Shown: one piece after another, positions 8,781 to 17,212 of the stretch
How the letters are laid out: every line of letters begins with the position of its first letter
How positions within the stretch are numbered: position 1 is the stretch's first letter
Assembly: GCF_000472965.1 (NCBI RefSeq)
Contig: NZ_AXAU01000009.1
Span: 124,001 to 188,000, forward strand
Direction of reading: 5' to 3'
DNA length: 64,000 nucleotides
From: Bradyrhizobium murdochi
Lineage (GTDB): Bacteria; Pseudomonadota; Alphaproteobacteria; Rhizobiales; Xanthobacteraceae
Position numbers and translations under genes: made by a program
Notes under the pieces: generated by a model
Seen by the model: the letters and a program-made list of their open reading frames with translations, nothing else
The model's database searches: none
Told to the model about the DNA's origin: nothing

Positions 8781-9317
8781 TCAGAACCCGTAGAGGAAAA
8801 TGCCGATGCCGAAGGCGATCACCGAGGCCACGCCGTACAGCGTTGGAACGCTGACCAGCATAGTGGCCAGTCCCAGCCGCTCGCCGCGTGCGGCAAGCGC
8901 GATAGCGCAGGCGGCCATCAGCGGAAACGCGATGATCCGGACCGGCGTCTCGAAGGCGGAGACGCCACGGAAATCCAAGCCGTGCTGCACCACCGAGGGC
9001 ATGAAATTCAGCCAGGTCATGAGCACGAGCGCGCCAAGCGCAAGGATGGCGTAACGCAGCCTTCCGATGGTTGCAAACCCCAGCGCCGCCAACGCCAGCA
9101 CCGGATGGCTTGCAATATACGTCTTGATGATCGCACCGCCGACGCCAGGGCCAGGAACTTGCGACATGTCGCCGAACAGGACCGGCGCGTGCGAGAGCCC
9201 ATCGAAAGCTTCGATCGCGGCAATGATGATCAGAAACAGATACAGCCCAAGCAGCCGCGGGGGACGAGTCGGAACGGAAGCTGCGTCGGGCACTGTGGTG
9301 GCGGAGTTCATTACCAT
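8781..9317 (-). CDS. Hypothetical integral membrane protein
   Basis: A 178-residue protein with about four to five hydrophobic helices: LLGLYLFLIIIAAIEAF, ASHPVLALAALGFATIG, ILALGALVLMTWL, IIAFPLMAACAIALA and LYGVASVIAFGIGIFLYGF at the C terminus. No catalytic motif is visible and no family is assigned. An ATG at 9311 is two codons inside the chosen start. It is divergent from the fumarase gene, leaving about 200 bases between them for promoters. Confidence 0.6.
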   Translation of the reverse strand: MVMNSATTVPDAASVPTRPPRLLGLYLFLIIIAAIEAFDGLSHAPVLFGDMSQVPGPGVGGAIIKTYIASHPVLALAALGFATIGRLRYAILALGALVLMTWLNFMPSVVQHGLDFRGVSAFETPVRIIAFPLMAACAIALAARGERLGLATMLVSVPTLYGVASVIAFGIGIFLYGF

Positions 9318-9521
9318 CGCAATCGGTTGGGAGTATCGAAAGTCTCGGGTTTGTCTGGAGATGGCTGGGAACGGTTCAATCGCCGATTGGCGGCCGAAAA
9401 TTGCCCGGCTTCGGCCTCGTCTGCCGGGCCAGCAAAACCTTCCTTTTGGTCGAAAAATGCTTAGAACGGGTCTACCGCGGCGCCGTTCTGGCCGCCGCCG
9501 GCTCCAACCCGAGATATCGAC

Positions 9522-11174
9522 ATGAACGCCCCGACCGCTTTTCCCGACCAGAAACCCGTTCCGCCCTACAAGCATACGCCGCTGTTTCCGCTAGGGCCGG
9601 ACACCACGCCCTACAAGAAGATCACGACCGAGGGCGTGCGGGTCGAGAAGGTGCTCGGCAAGGACATGCTGGTGGTGTCGCGCGAGGCGTTGCGGGCGCT
9701 GTCGGAGGCTGCCTTCGGCGATATCAACCACTACCTGCGGCCCGGCCACCTGAAGCAGCTCCGCTCGATCCTGGAAGACAAGGAGGCCAGCGACAACGAC
9801 AAGTTCGTCGCCTTCGATTTCCTCAAGAACGCCAACATCGCCGCCGGCGGCGTGCTGCCGATGTGCCAGGATACCGGCACCGCGATCATCATGGGCAAGA
9901 AGGGCTGCAACGTCATCACCGATGGCGACGACGAGGCGGCGCTCTCGGAAGGCGCGCGCGATGCCTACCTGCGCCGTAACCTGCGCTATTCGCAGGTTGC
10001 ACCCTTGTCGATGTATGAGGAAAAGAACACCGCCAACAACATGCCGGCGCAGTGCGAGATCTACGCCGAGGGTGACGATGCCTACAAGTTCATGTTCATG
10101 GCCAAGGGCGGCGGTTCCGCCAACAAGAGCTTTCTGTTTCAGGCGACGCCCTCCGTTCTCACCAAAGATCGTCTGCTGGCGTTTCTGAAGGAGAAGGTGC
10201 TCACGCTCGGCACCGCGGCGTGCCCGCCCTATCACCTCGCCATCGTCATCGGCGGTACCTCGGCCGAGCTTTGCATGAAGACGGTGAAGCTCGCTTCCGC
10301 GCGCTATCTCGATGCGCTGCCGACCCACGGCTCGGCCGACGGCAACGCGTTCCGTGATGTCGAAATGGAGCAGGAAATCCTGAAGATGACGCAGTCGCTC
10401 GGCGTCGGTGCGCAGTTCGGCGGCAAATATTTCTGTCACGACGTACGCGTGATCCGGATGCCGCGCCACGGCGCCTCGCTCCCGATCGGGCTCGGCGTCT
10501 CCTGTTCGGCCGACCGCCAGGTGCTCGGCAAGATCACCAAGGATGGCGTCTACCTCGAGGAGCTCGAGCACAACCCAGCGCAGTATCTGCCCGCGGTCGA
10601 GCAGTCGCTCGGCGGCGAGGTCGTCAAGATCGACCTCAACCAGCCGATGAAGGAGATTTTGGCGACGCTGTCGAAATATCCGATCAAGACGCGGGTCTCG
10701 ATGACCGGCACCATGATCGTCGCGCGCGATTCCGCGCACGCCAAATTGCGCGAGCGGCTGGAGAAGGGTGAGTCGCTGCCGGACTATTTCAAGGACCATC
10801 CGGTGTATTACGCCGGCCCAGCCAAGACGCCCGATGGTTACGCGTCCGGCGCGTTCGGCCCGACCACGGCGGGGCGGATGGATTCTTTCGTCGACCAGTT
10901 CCAGGCGGCGGGCGGTTCGATGGTGATGGTCGCCAAGGGCAACCGCGCGGTCGCGGTGCGCGAGGCCTGCAAGAAGCACGGCGGCTTCTATCTCGGTTCG
11001 ATCGGCGGAGCTGCGGCAAATCTCGCCGAGCACTGCATCAAGAAGGTCGAGGTGGTGGAATATCCCGAACTCGGCATGGAAGCGATCTGGCGCATCGAAG
11101 TGGTGGATTTCCCGGCCTTCATCATCATCGACGATAAGGGCAACGACTTCTTTAGGGAATTGAACCTGGGGTGA
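9522..11174 (+). CDS. fumA: Fumarate hydratase class I (iron-sulfur fumarase)
   Basis: Cytosolic TCA-cycle enzyme of 550 residues that interconverts fumarate and malate; the length matches class I homodimeric fumarases such as FumA/FumB. The N-terminal domain has GGVLPMCQDTGTAIIMGKKG, with the first Fe-S cysteine, and the middle holds PRHGASLPIGLGVSCSADRQ with another conserved cysteine. The C-terminal beta domain shows GAFGPTTAGRMDSF. It is transcribed alone, and the ATG at 9522 begins the family's usual N terminus. Confidence 0.93.
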   Translation: MNAPTAFPDQKPVPPYKHTPLFPLGPDTTPYKKITTEGVRVEKVLGKDMLVVSREALRALSEAAFGDINHYLRPGHLKQLRSILEDKEASDNDKFVAFDFLKNANIAAGGVLPMCQDTGTAIIMGKKGCNVITDGDDEAALSEGARDAYLRRNLRYSQVAPLSMYEEKNTANNMPAQCEIYAEGDDAYKFMFMAKGGGSANKSFLFQATPSVLTKDRLLAFLKEKVLTLGTAACPPYHLAIVIGGTSAELCMKTVKLASARYLDALPTHGSADGNAFRDVEMEQEILKMTQSLGVGAQFGGKYFCHDVRVIRMPRHGASLPIGLGVSCSADRQVLGKITKDGVYLEELEHNPAQYLPAVEQSLGGEVVKIDLNQPMKEILATLSKYPIKTRVSMTGTMIVARDSAHAKLRERLEKGESLPDYFKDHPVYYAGPAKTPDGYASGAFGPTTAGRMDSFVDQFQAAGGSMVMVAKGNRAVAVREACKKHGGFYLGSIGGAAANLAEHCIKKVEVVEYPELGMEAIWRIEVVDFPAFIIIDDKGNDFFRELNLG

Positions 11175-11189
11175 GGGCAGTGCGATTGA

Positions 11190-11423
11190 CGGCGCCAGAT
11201 CGACATCGTCCGTGGCCTCCGTGATCAAGCGACCGGCCGGACGAGAGAACTGTTTGGTCAGGTGCTCGACGGAACGTTACCCAAGGGTGACATCGGCACG
11301 GTTTGCAAGAAGATCAGTGATGAGTCTTTGACGCGCGGCACCGATAGGCAGTACGAACCCGATAAGTACGGGGTAGAGCTTGAGCAATTGCTGGATGCCG
11401 TAAACAGAGGGCGCCTCTTCTAG
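11190..11423 (+). pseudogene. Possible gene remnant without a start codon
   Basis: An open stretch of 77 codons runs from just after a TGA to TAG 11423 and reads like protein, with amphipathic helices (for example GVELEQLLDAVNRGRLF at the end). It has no ATG, GTG or TTG near its 5' end. It fills most of the 265-base gap between fumarase and the MaoC gene. It may be the C-terminal remnant of a lost gene; the family is not recognised. Confidence 0.3.
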
Positions 11424-11439
11424 CGGAAGCGATAACAGC

Positions 11440-11883
11440 ATGGTCGAATGGTTCGACGACCTGAAGGTCGGCATGCGCTTCAAGAGCGAGGCGGTGACGG
11501 TGTCGAAGGACGACATTATCCGCTTTGCCAAAGAGTATGATCCGCAGCCTTTTCACCTCGACGAGGAGGCCGCCAAGAACACGATCCTCGGGGGACTCGC
11601 CGCTTCCGGTTGGCACACGGCGGCCATTGCAATGCGGCTTGCCGCGAGTGCTCGCCCATTCGGGCCGCATCCGCTGTTCGGCGCTGGTGTTGACGACCTA
11701 CGCTGGCTGAAGCCGGTGCGGCCCGGCGACACCATTCATCTCGAAGGGGAGGTGGTGGAGCTGGTGCCTTCGCGATCGAAGCCGCACGGCGTCGCCCGCA
11801 TCAAATGGACCGCCTATAACCAGCATGGCGAGGCGGTCTACAGCTTCAATCCGATCGCGATCGTGCCGAGTCGCCCGAAGTGA
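11440..11883 (+). CDS. MaoC-like dehydratase (hotdog-fold)
   Basis: A 147-residue single hotdog-domain protein of the MaoC/R-hydratase family, which hydrates enoyl-CoA-type substrates. The hydratase motif is visible as FAKEYDPQPFHLDEEAA (Asp and His about residues 34 and 39), followed by LGGLAASGWHTAAIAMRL. It starts at ATG 11440. Its TGA overlaps the GTG of the DUF429 gene (AGTGA), so the two genes are translationally coupled, an unusual pairing of functions. Confidence 0.85.
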   Translation: MVEWFDDLKVGMRFKSEAVTVSKDDIIRFAKEYDPQPFHLDEEAAKNTILGGLAASGWHTAAIAMRLAASARPFGPHPLFGAGVDDLRWLKPVRPGDTIHLEGEVVELVPSRSKPHGVARIKWTAYNQHGEAVYSFNPIAIVPSRPK

Positions 11884-12572
11884 GCGCGAGGACGTGTTGT
11901 AGGGCGATTGGCCTCGATGGATTCAGCAAAGGCTGGGTCGGTGTGCATCTCGACGGCGACCGGCAGGAAATCTTGTTCCATCGAGATGTCACCGAAGCGC
12001 TGTCGCACCCGTTCGACAGGGCAGGGATCGACATTCCGATCGGAATGACCGACGACGGCGGGCGCGGCTGCGATCTGCTGGCGCGAACGAAGCTGCGGCC
12101 GCATACCTCGCGTGTCTTTACGGGCGCACGCCGCTGGCTGTGGCAGGAATTCAGCGATCCCGATGCTGCCAACGGAGAAGCGCAGCGACGCGGGCAGAAA
12201 CGAGTGTCGCGCCAGCTCTGGCACCTCGGTGCGAAGATCATGGAAGTCGACGCATTCGTGCGTGAGAATCCCTCTCGCGACATCCGCGAGGTTCATCCCG
12301 AACTGGTGTTTTTGCGGCTGAACGGCAGCGAGCCCCTGCCTTCGAAGAAATCCACCGAGGGAATCACGCTGCGCCGCGCGCTGCTCAAGCAATCAGGCAT
12401 TCGGTGCATTGATCGCTGGTTGACCGACGCGCGGATCGGCAGTGGCGCAAAGCCTGACGATGTACTCGATGCCTGCGCGGTCGCGATTGCGGCCTGCGAC
12501 CCTACGGGCAGCGTCCCGGAGGGGACGCCGCACCTTGATGCGCACCGCTTGCCGATGCAGATTTGGTTCTAG
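11880..12572 (+). CDS. DUF429-family protein (RNase H-fold, predicted nuclease)
   Basis: A 230-residue DUF429-like protein. Family features seen are an early Asp-containing strand (AIGLDGFSKGWVGVHL), the middle DIPIGM motif at about 57-62, and a late Asp-rich stretch (PDDVLDACAVAIAA), a layout proposed to be an RNase H-like active site. The GTG at 11880 overlaps the stop of the MaoC gene. The substrate is unknown, and the predicted nuclease role rests on fold prediction for the family, not on assay. Confidence 0.75.
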   Translation: MSARTCCRAIGLDGFSKGWVGVHLDGDRQEILFHRDVTEALSHPFDRAGIDIPIGMTDDGGRGCDLLARTKLRPHTSRVFTGARRWLWQEFSDPDAANGEAQRRGQKRVSRQLWHLGAKIMEVDAFVRENPSRDIREVHPELVFLRLNGSEPLPSKKSTEGITLRRALLKQSGIRCIDRWLTDARIGSGAKPDDVLDACAVAIAACDPTGSVPEGTPHLDAHRLPMQIWF

Positions 12573-12580
12573 CCGGCGGA

Positions 12581-12877
12581 TTACGCCCGCGACCCCGTGA
12601 ACGGAAAGCTGCCCATCGGGCCGATGCCCATTTCGCCGGACATGGTGTCGCCGGAAACCTTGCCGGTGAAGGCAAGCGTGAGCGGCATCGGGTTGGTGAT
12701 AGAGATCTTCCAGGCGACGTCATCGCCGTCGACGGTGCCGTCAAAAATTTCGCCGGAATTGCCGTCCGCGCCTTGCGTGCCGGTCAGCGCGCCGCCCGCG
12801 CTTTGCAGCGACAGCGTCGCCTTGCGCTCGCCCATCGGCGTGCTCATAGTGATATTCCAGTTTCCGTCCACGGCCAT
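12581..12877 (-). CDS. Small conserved hypothetical protein
   Basis: A 98-residue cytoplasmic protein, Gly/Thr/Ser-rich and apparently all-beta (alternating strands such as GNWNITMSTP and ATLSLQSAGGALTGTQ). No signal peptide, no cysteines, no known motif. It is convergent with the DUF429 gene, whose stop lies 8 bases away. Resemblance to small lipocalin-like beta-barrel proteins of rhizobia is an impression only. Confidence 0.6.
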   Translation of the reverse strand: MAVDGNWNITMSTPMGERKATLSLQSAGGALTGTQGADGNSGEIFDGTVDGDDVAWKISITNPMPLTLAFTGKVSGDTMSGEMGIGPMGSFPFTGSRA

Positions 12878-13002
12878 CTTTGTCTCCCCGACATTTCCAC
12901 GGCAAGCCGGAATGGCCTGCGAGATCCGCTAAACTCGTGCGCGGTATAGCCTATCTCGCCACACAAGCCCAATCGTCTCAAGCGCCTTTTTGACGCGTAT
13001 TT

Positions 13003-13560
13003 TCAGGCTTGTTGGGCGGCGGCGCGAAGCCGGCCGCCGACCAAAATACGAAACGCGACGTATTGAATTGCAAAAGCGGCAATCTTGGCGCCGACCAGCA
13101 CGACGGTCACATAGAACGTCCACAGCTTCATGTCGCCGGTCATCGCGATACCGATCGTGCCGGCGGCGAGTATGAAGCACAGTGCGGCCCAAGCGTAACC
13201 CGCGAAAGTGACGTGTTCGGGAATGGTCTGGGTCACGATGGAGGGCATGTAGCGCAACATCCAGCCGCGCTTGAGCATGATGACGCCGATCGCGAAATGC
13301 CCGATTGCGGGTTTCGCCAGCACGAAGCGCGGGTCGTGGGTCAGAAGCGTCGCGCTGCCGAGCACGATGACGAGCCCAAGGCTGGCCCATGTCATGTAAC
13401 CGAGTTCCTTGCCCTTGATGCGGGAGTAGATCACCTGCGCAATTGCGCCAGCGATCGCGACGGCAGTCGCCAGCAGCACGTTGTCAGTCGTCAGGTAGAT
13501 CGCGATGAACAAGATGGTGGAGAAAAAATCGGCGCCTAGTCTCGCGAATACGTCCTTCAT
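13003..13560 (-). CDS. Inner-membrane septation protein family (YciB/IspZ-like)
   Basis: A 185-residue membrane protein with five hydrophobic helices in the arrangement of the YciB/IspZ family, including LTTDNVLLATAVAIAGAIAQ, the mid-protein FVLAKPAIGHFAIGVIMLKRG and WTFYVTVVLVGAKIAAFAIQ near the end. These proteins affect cell-envelope synthesis and division. The length fits the family. It is transcribed alone on the minus strand. Confidence 0.75.
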   Translation of the reverse strand: MKDVFARLGADFFSTILFIAIYLTTDNVLLATAVAIAGAIAQVIYSRIKGKELGYMTWASLGLVIVLGSATLLTHDPRFVLAKPAIGHFAIGVIMLKRGWMLRYMPSIVTQTIPEHVTFAGYAWAALCFILAAGTIGIAMTGDMKLWTFYVTVVLVGAKIAAFAIQYVAFRILVGGRLRAAAQQA

Positions 13561-13666
13561 CGTCTTGCTCTCTGCTGATTGTGTTTCGGTTGGAAGTCTG
13601 ATTCCGGTTCATCGCTGCGCGATGCCTCCGATGTGCAGTTGCACATCGGAGAATGACGTGCGGCCC

Positions 13667-15070
13667 TTACGCCGCCCCGACCCAGTTGCCGTGAAAGCCG
13701 TCGGGTACGCGGTGGCCGAGGTGCACCAGCGCGACGGGACCTCTTTCGACGTCCTGCGCGTTGAATACCGCAAGATCACTGCGGTTCTCCTGCGCGCGCC
13801 AGACCGCGGCAAGCAGCCAGCCATCGCCTTCGGCGGCGTCAGGTCCGCGCTCGACGAACACCGGCTCGGAAATGGTATCGCCGGCAGGCAGCAGATAATG
13901 GCCGAGACGTTTACCCTCGCCGTTGACATGGACGATGCCGGACAGTGCGCCGAACATCGGCAAGTCAGGATTGGCGCAGGCGTACCAGCCGTGGCTGTTT
14001 GCCTGTCCAGTGCGGCGATCGTCGATGCGCGGGAATTCGCCAGTGAGCTCGTCGAGATAGGTTTGCGTGAAGCGGTCGGTATTGCCCGCGAGATCGAACG
14101 TCCAGCGGCAGTACCGCGCGCGCGATTTCTGCGGGTCCGTCTTCGAGCCGTCGGGATGGGGAAACAGCGGCGCTTCCTCGAACTGCATCACATCGGCAAT
14201 GATGCGGTTGTTCTCCTCCCACGCGTTCATGACGTGGAAGACGTAGCAGCTCTCGGCGCGGAACCAGACGATATCCTTTGGTGAGCTGTTGCGCTTCATG
14301 ACGCCGACATAAGCGCCCTTGTCCGGCTCCCAGGCGTAAGGCGGCTTGCCCCGCATCGCGCGATCCATGCTGCCGGTGATCGGCAGGATCGGAAACAGCA
14401 GGTGATTTTCGGTGACGATGAAGTCGTGCACCATACTGGCATAGGGCGCCTCGAAGCGATCGAACCGCGTCACGATGCCTGAGGCATTGACCGATCCGAA
14501 GGAGAGGGCGGGGGTGAGGGGACCGGCGGCGTTGTAGCCGAAGAATGCCATCTCGCCGGTCACCGGATCGATCTTCGGATGCGCGGTGAAGGGACCCTTG
14601 ATGGCGCCCTTGTAGTCGCAATAGCCAAGGCGGTTGAGCGTGCCGGGCTCGATCTCGGTCGGCAGATGACCTTCCTCGAGCGCCAGTAGTTTTCCGGCAT
14701 GGAAGATGATGCTGGTGTTGGCGACGCCGCCATCGTCGGTGGTCCCGGCCGGTGCGCCCGGCAGCTTGCGGCCGAAGCCGCCGAACAGCGCGCGGCCAGC
14801 GTCGTGCTCGGCCAGCCATTTCGGGGTGCGGACCCAGCGATTGCGATAGCTGGCGCGGCCGTTCTCCAGATGGAAGGCGTGCAGCATGCCGTCGCCGACG
14901 AACCAGTGGGCGCCGGGTGCATCGAATTGCGGGTTGGGGCCGTTGCGATAAAGCGTGCCGTTAAGCTCGCGCGGTATCTCGCCGGTTACCTTGAGATGTG
15001 GCGCGTCGCATTCCATCGGGATCGGCGCCAGATTGGTCCGGGCCATCTCGGTCGTTGCCTGCTCGAGCAT
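13667..15070 (-). CDS. Carotenoid oxygenase (RPE65/CCD family)
   Basis: A 467-residue carotenoid-cleavage or stilbene-cleavage dioxygenase of the seven-bladed propeller type. The four iron-binding histidines fit His164 (FTAHPKIDP), His215 (MVHDFIVTENH), His279 (YVFHVMNAWEE) and His460 (DGFHGNW), all in the correct order. The N-terminal LNGTLYRNGPNPQF is diagnostic of the family. GGAGGAAA before ATG 15070 supports the start. It is divergent from a TetR regulator across a 110-base region with two matching operators, so it is almost certainly that repressor's target. The substrate is unknown. Confidence 0.9.
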   Translation of the reverse strand: MLEQATTEMARTNLAPIPMECDAPHLKVTGEIPRELNGTLYRNGPNPQFDAPGAHWFVGDGMLHAFHLENGRASYRNRWVRTPKWLAEHDAGRALFGGFGRKLPGAPAGTTDDGGVANTSIIFHAGKLLALEEGHLPTEIEPGTLNRLGYCDYKGAIKGPFTAHPKIDPVTGEMAFFGYNAAGPLTPALSFGSVNASGIVTRFDRFEAPYASMVHDFIVTENHLLFPILPITGSMDRAMRGKPPYAWEPDKGAYVGVMKRNSSPKDIVWFRAESCYVFHVMNAWEENNRIIADVMQFEEAPLFPHPDGSKTDPQKSRARYCRWTFDLAGNTDRFTQTYLDELTGEFPRIDDRRTGQANSHGWYACANPDLPMFGALSGIVHVNGEGKRLGHYLLPAGDTISEPVFVERGPDAAEGDGWLLAAVWRAQENRSDLAVFNAQDVERGPVALVHLGHRVPDGFHGNWVGAA

Positions 15071-15088
15071 CGCGTTTCCTCCGGCTTT

Positions 15089-15107
15089 ATCTTTACACCG
15101 TAAAGAT
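15089..15107. promoter_or_regulatory. TetR-type operator 1
   Basis: A perfect 8-3-8 inverted repeat, ATCTTTAC-ACC-GTAAAGAT, 19 bases upstream of the carotenoid oxygenase start. It matches a second site centred 54 bases away in the same divergent promoter region. Binding by the adjacent TetR protein is inferred from position and symmetry. Confidence 0.7.
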
Positions 15108-15142
15108 ATCAGTAGGGATACTGCGAGCAGCCGTCAAGCAAA

Positions 15143-15161
15143 ATCTTTACAGTGTAAAAAT
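15143..15161. promoter_or_regulatory. TetR-type operator 2
   Basis: Inverted repeat ATCTTTAC-AGT-GTAAAAAT, identical to operator 1 in the left arm and differing at one base in the right arm. It lies 20 bases upstream of the TetR ATG, suggesting autoregulation. Confidence 0.7.
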
Positions 15162-15180
15162 TGCGGTTATAAGAAGTCGC

Positions 15181-15912
15181 ATGGCAAGAACAGCGCGAGA
15201 AACAACGATCCGCCCCGCCGCGAAGCGCAGGGCGGCGAAACCCGTAGCGGAGAGGCTGGCGAGCCGGCGTCGTCGTCCGGCCGGCGAGACGCCTTATCAT
15301 CACGGCGATCTGCACGACGCCTTGCTCGCCGCGGCGGAGCGGGTGCTGGAACGCAACGGGCTGTCGGGCCTGACGCTGCGGGCGGTTGCGCGCGAGGCCG
15401 GCGTATCACATGCGGCACCGACCCATCATTTCGACGATCTCACCGGGCTGCTGAGCGAGCTTGCCGCCATCGGATTCCGGCGTTTCAACGCGGCGATGAC
15501 CGCGGCGGGCAACACCGAAACGCTCCCGCTCATGAAGTCGTTGGCGCGCGCCAAGGCTTATGTCGCCTATGCGCAGGCGCGCCCCGGCATGTACGGGCTG
15601 ATGTTCCGGACCGAGCGGCTCGACATGACACGGCCCTCGCTGCACGAGGCGGCGACCGCCTCCTTCGAAGGACTGGCCACCGCGGTGAGCCTCAGCCGCA
15701 ATGAAGAGCCCACCGGCGCAACGCTGGCGGCCTTGTCGCTCGACCAGGCCGCCGCGATTGCCCGCGCGTGGTCGCTGGTGCACGGCTTCACCACGCTGCT
15801 GCTTGATGGAAGGCTCAAGGACATCCTGCGCCGGCTGCCCGAGGGGACCGGCGTCGATCAGCTTCTGGATGCAATGTTGCGCTCGACAGTGCCACGACCG
15901 CCAGGGGCGTAA
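15181..15912 (+). CDS. TetR/AcrR-family repressor (WHG-domain type)
   Basis: A 243-residue repressor. After a basic N-terminal extension (Arg/Lys/Ala-rich, about residues 1-38) comes the TetR helix-turn-helix: HHGDLHDALLAAAERVLERN then LTLRAVAREAGVSHAAPTHHF (about 40-85). The ligand domain has the pattern of WHG-domain TetR proteins (PGMYGLMFRTE; ARAWSLVHGFTTLLLDGRL). ATG 15181 is used because readings further upstream would cross both operators. It is divergent from the carotenoid oxygenase and likely represses both genes until a hydrophobic ligand binds. Confidence 0.87.
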   Translation: MARTARETTIRPAAKRRAAKPVAERLASRRRRPAGETPYHHGDLHDALLAAAERVLERNGLSGLTLRAVAREAGVSHAAPTHHFDDLTGLLSELAAIGFRRFNAAMTAAGNTETLPLMKSLARAKAYVAYAQARPGMYGLMFRTERLDMTRPSLHEAATASFEGLATAVSLSRNEEPTGATLAALSLDQAAAIARAWSLVHGFTTLLLDGRLKDILRRLPEGTGVDQLLDAMLRSTVPRPPGA

Positions 15913-15984
15913 CACGGTGGCCACTCTGCGGGAGTTCGCAGGCGGGATGGAGCTGCGCGGCGACGGTTGCGGCTGGCGTGCCGC

Positions 15985-16332
15985 TCAGCAGCCCCTGCAA
16001 ATTTTGGTCTGCCGCGCGAGCCTTGCGTCGGCTTCCGCGTCTTCGTTGGGCTGCCGCGTCCAGTCTTCGTACGCCGCTTTGACGTCCGATCCGGCTGACC
16101 TGTCCCTAGAAGACGCTTCGTTCAGCGGGCCAAGAATGATCTCGCGGTTGCGCGCCGTCCTCCGCTTTGGCTTGGCCACCCCGGCTGGTTCGCCATCTGC
16201 GGTCGGCGGTTCACCCAACCCGTCCCAGGCGATCGGCGCGCCCGCGGTCTGCGTCGAGCAGCCAGTTCCGGAGGCGCAGCAGCCGGAGAGGGCGATGCCG
16301 ACGATGAGGAGTGCCAGGAGTTTTATGTGCAT
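15985..16332 (-). CDS. Small lipoprotein
   Basis: A 115-residue lipoprotein. The signal peptide MHIKLLALLIVGIALSGC ends in a lipobox (LSGC, Cys18), with a second Cys next to it. The mature part is polar and Pro/Arg-rich, probably flexible, and is anchored in the envelope. ATG 16332 places the signal peptide at the N terminus; a longer reading from 16380 does not. Function unknown. Confidence 0.65.
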   Translation of the reverse strand: MHIKLLALLIVGIALSGCCASGTGCSTQTAGAPIAWDGLGEPPTADGEPAGVAKPKRRTARNREIILGPLNEASSRDRSAGSDVKAAYEDWTRQPNEDAEADARLARQTKICRGC

Positions 16333-16440
16333 GCTGCCCCGGGGTGATGCCGTGAAATAATAAGGTTTGACAAGGTTCAAGCACTCAAGCCTGAAGCTTT
16401 GACGTTAATGCGGCAAGAAAGCGCCGGGCTGCGTCTACCA

Positions 16441-17061
16441 TCACCGCTTTGCCAATTCCACCGCGCGGCCGCGCTCGCCAATCACCTTCACTTCGTCCTT
16501 GCCGCACTTGAAATCACGCGCAAATTCGTCAGCGGCCTGGCGCGCGAACTCGTTAGCATTGCGGTTGGCCTGGCCGTCGATATAGGCGACGTGGCAGACC
16601 GGCCCGGGCGGCAGCCGCGTCACCGCGAGCATCGGTTTCGTGATCGGGCTTCCGCTCTTGTCCAGGTCGTTGTTATCGGCGATCAGCCAGCGCTGAATGA
16701 TCGCGAACGGCCTGCCGCCGACCGCCCGCCATTCGACGGTGTGGCCGGTCGAATTGAACGGGCCGAACCAAGCCTCCGCGGCCGGCTCCGTGGCGGCGGC
16801 CTCGCGGTTTCGCCCCACCGAGACGGTTTCACGCAGATCGGCCTCGCTGATCAGTATCACCAGCCCCGATTTGCCGGGGCAGACCTGCGTCGTGCTGCCG
16901 TCGGATTCGGGCTTGCCGACCGTGTGGCAGTCCTTTGGAGCGGTCGATGTATAGCTGCTGCTGAAAGTTTGGGCGTTCGCCGGGGACATCAAGCCAAATG
17001 CAGCGGCGAACAGCGTCATGGCGGCCGACACGGTAAGCCGCCGATGGGAGACGCGTTTCAT
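16441..17061 (-). CDS. Exported hypothetical protein
   Basis: A 206-residue protein with a signal peptide (MKRVSHRRLTVSAAMTLFAA then PANA-QT). The mature chain has conserved-looking Cys pairs (KDCHTVG, TQVCPGKSG, GPVCHVAY, DFKCGKDE), suggesting two disulfides in the periplasm. No domain is recognised. It ends about 20 residues after the last Cys. The start at 17061 gives the signal peptide; an in-frame start further upstream is unnecessary. Confidence 0.6.
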   Translation of the reverse strand: MKRVSHRRLTVSAAMTLFAAAFGLMSPANAQTFSSSYTSTAPKDCHTVGKPESDGSTTQVCPGKSGLVILISEADLRETVSVGRNREAAATEPAAEAWFGPFNSTGHTVEWRAVGGRPFAIIQRWLIADNNDLDKSGSPITKPMLAVTRLPPGPVCHVAYIDGQANRNANEFARQAADEFARDFKCGKDEVKVIGERGRAVELAKR

Positions 17062-17212
17062 CTGAACCTTCTCGCGTGGAACCTTTGGGGTAGACGGTGC
17101 AATCTGGGGAAGGTTCAAGGCGAATGTGCGAAACACCTGACATTGCCGCGGAATCGTCCTAGAAGGGCGGCTTCAATTCCTCGTTTTTCGAGCGCGCAGT
17201 TATCCAATCGTC

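Noticed and set aside
9591..11228. A 545-codon open frame antisense to fumarase
   Set aside because: It mirrors the fumarase codon structure; the protein is His/Arg/Asp-rich without domains, while the plus strand gives a complete fumarase.
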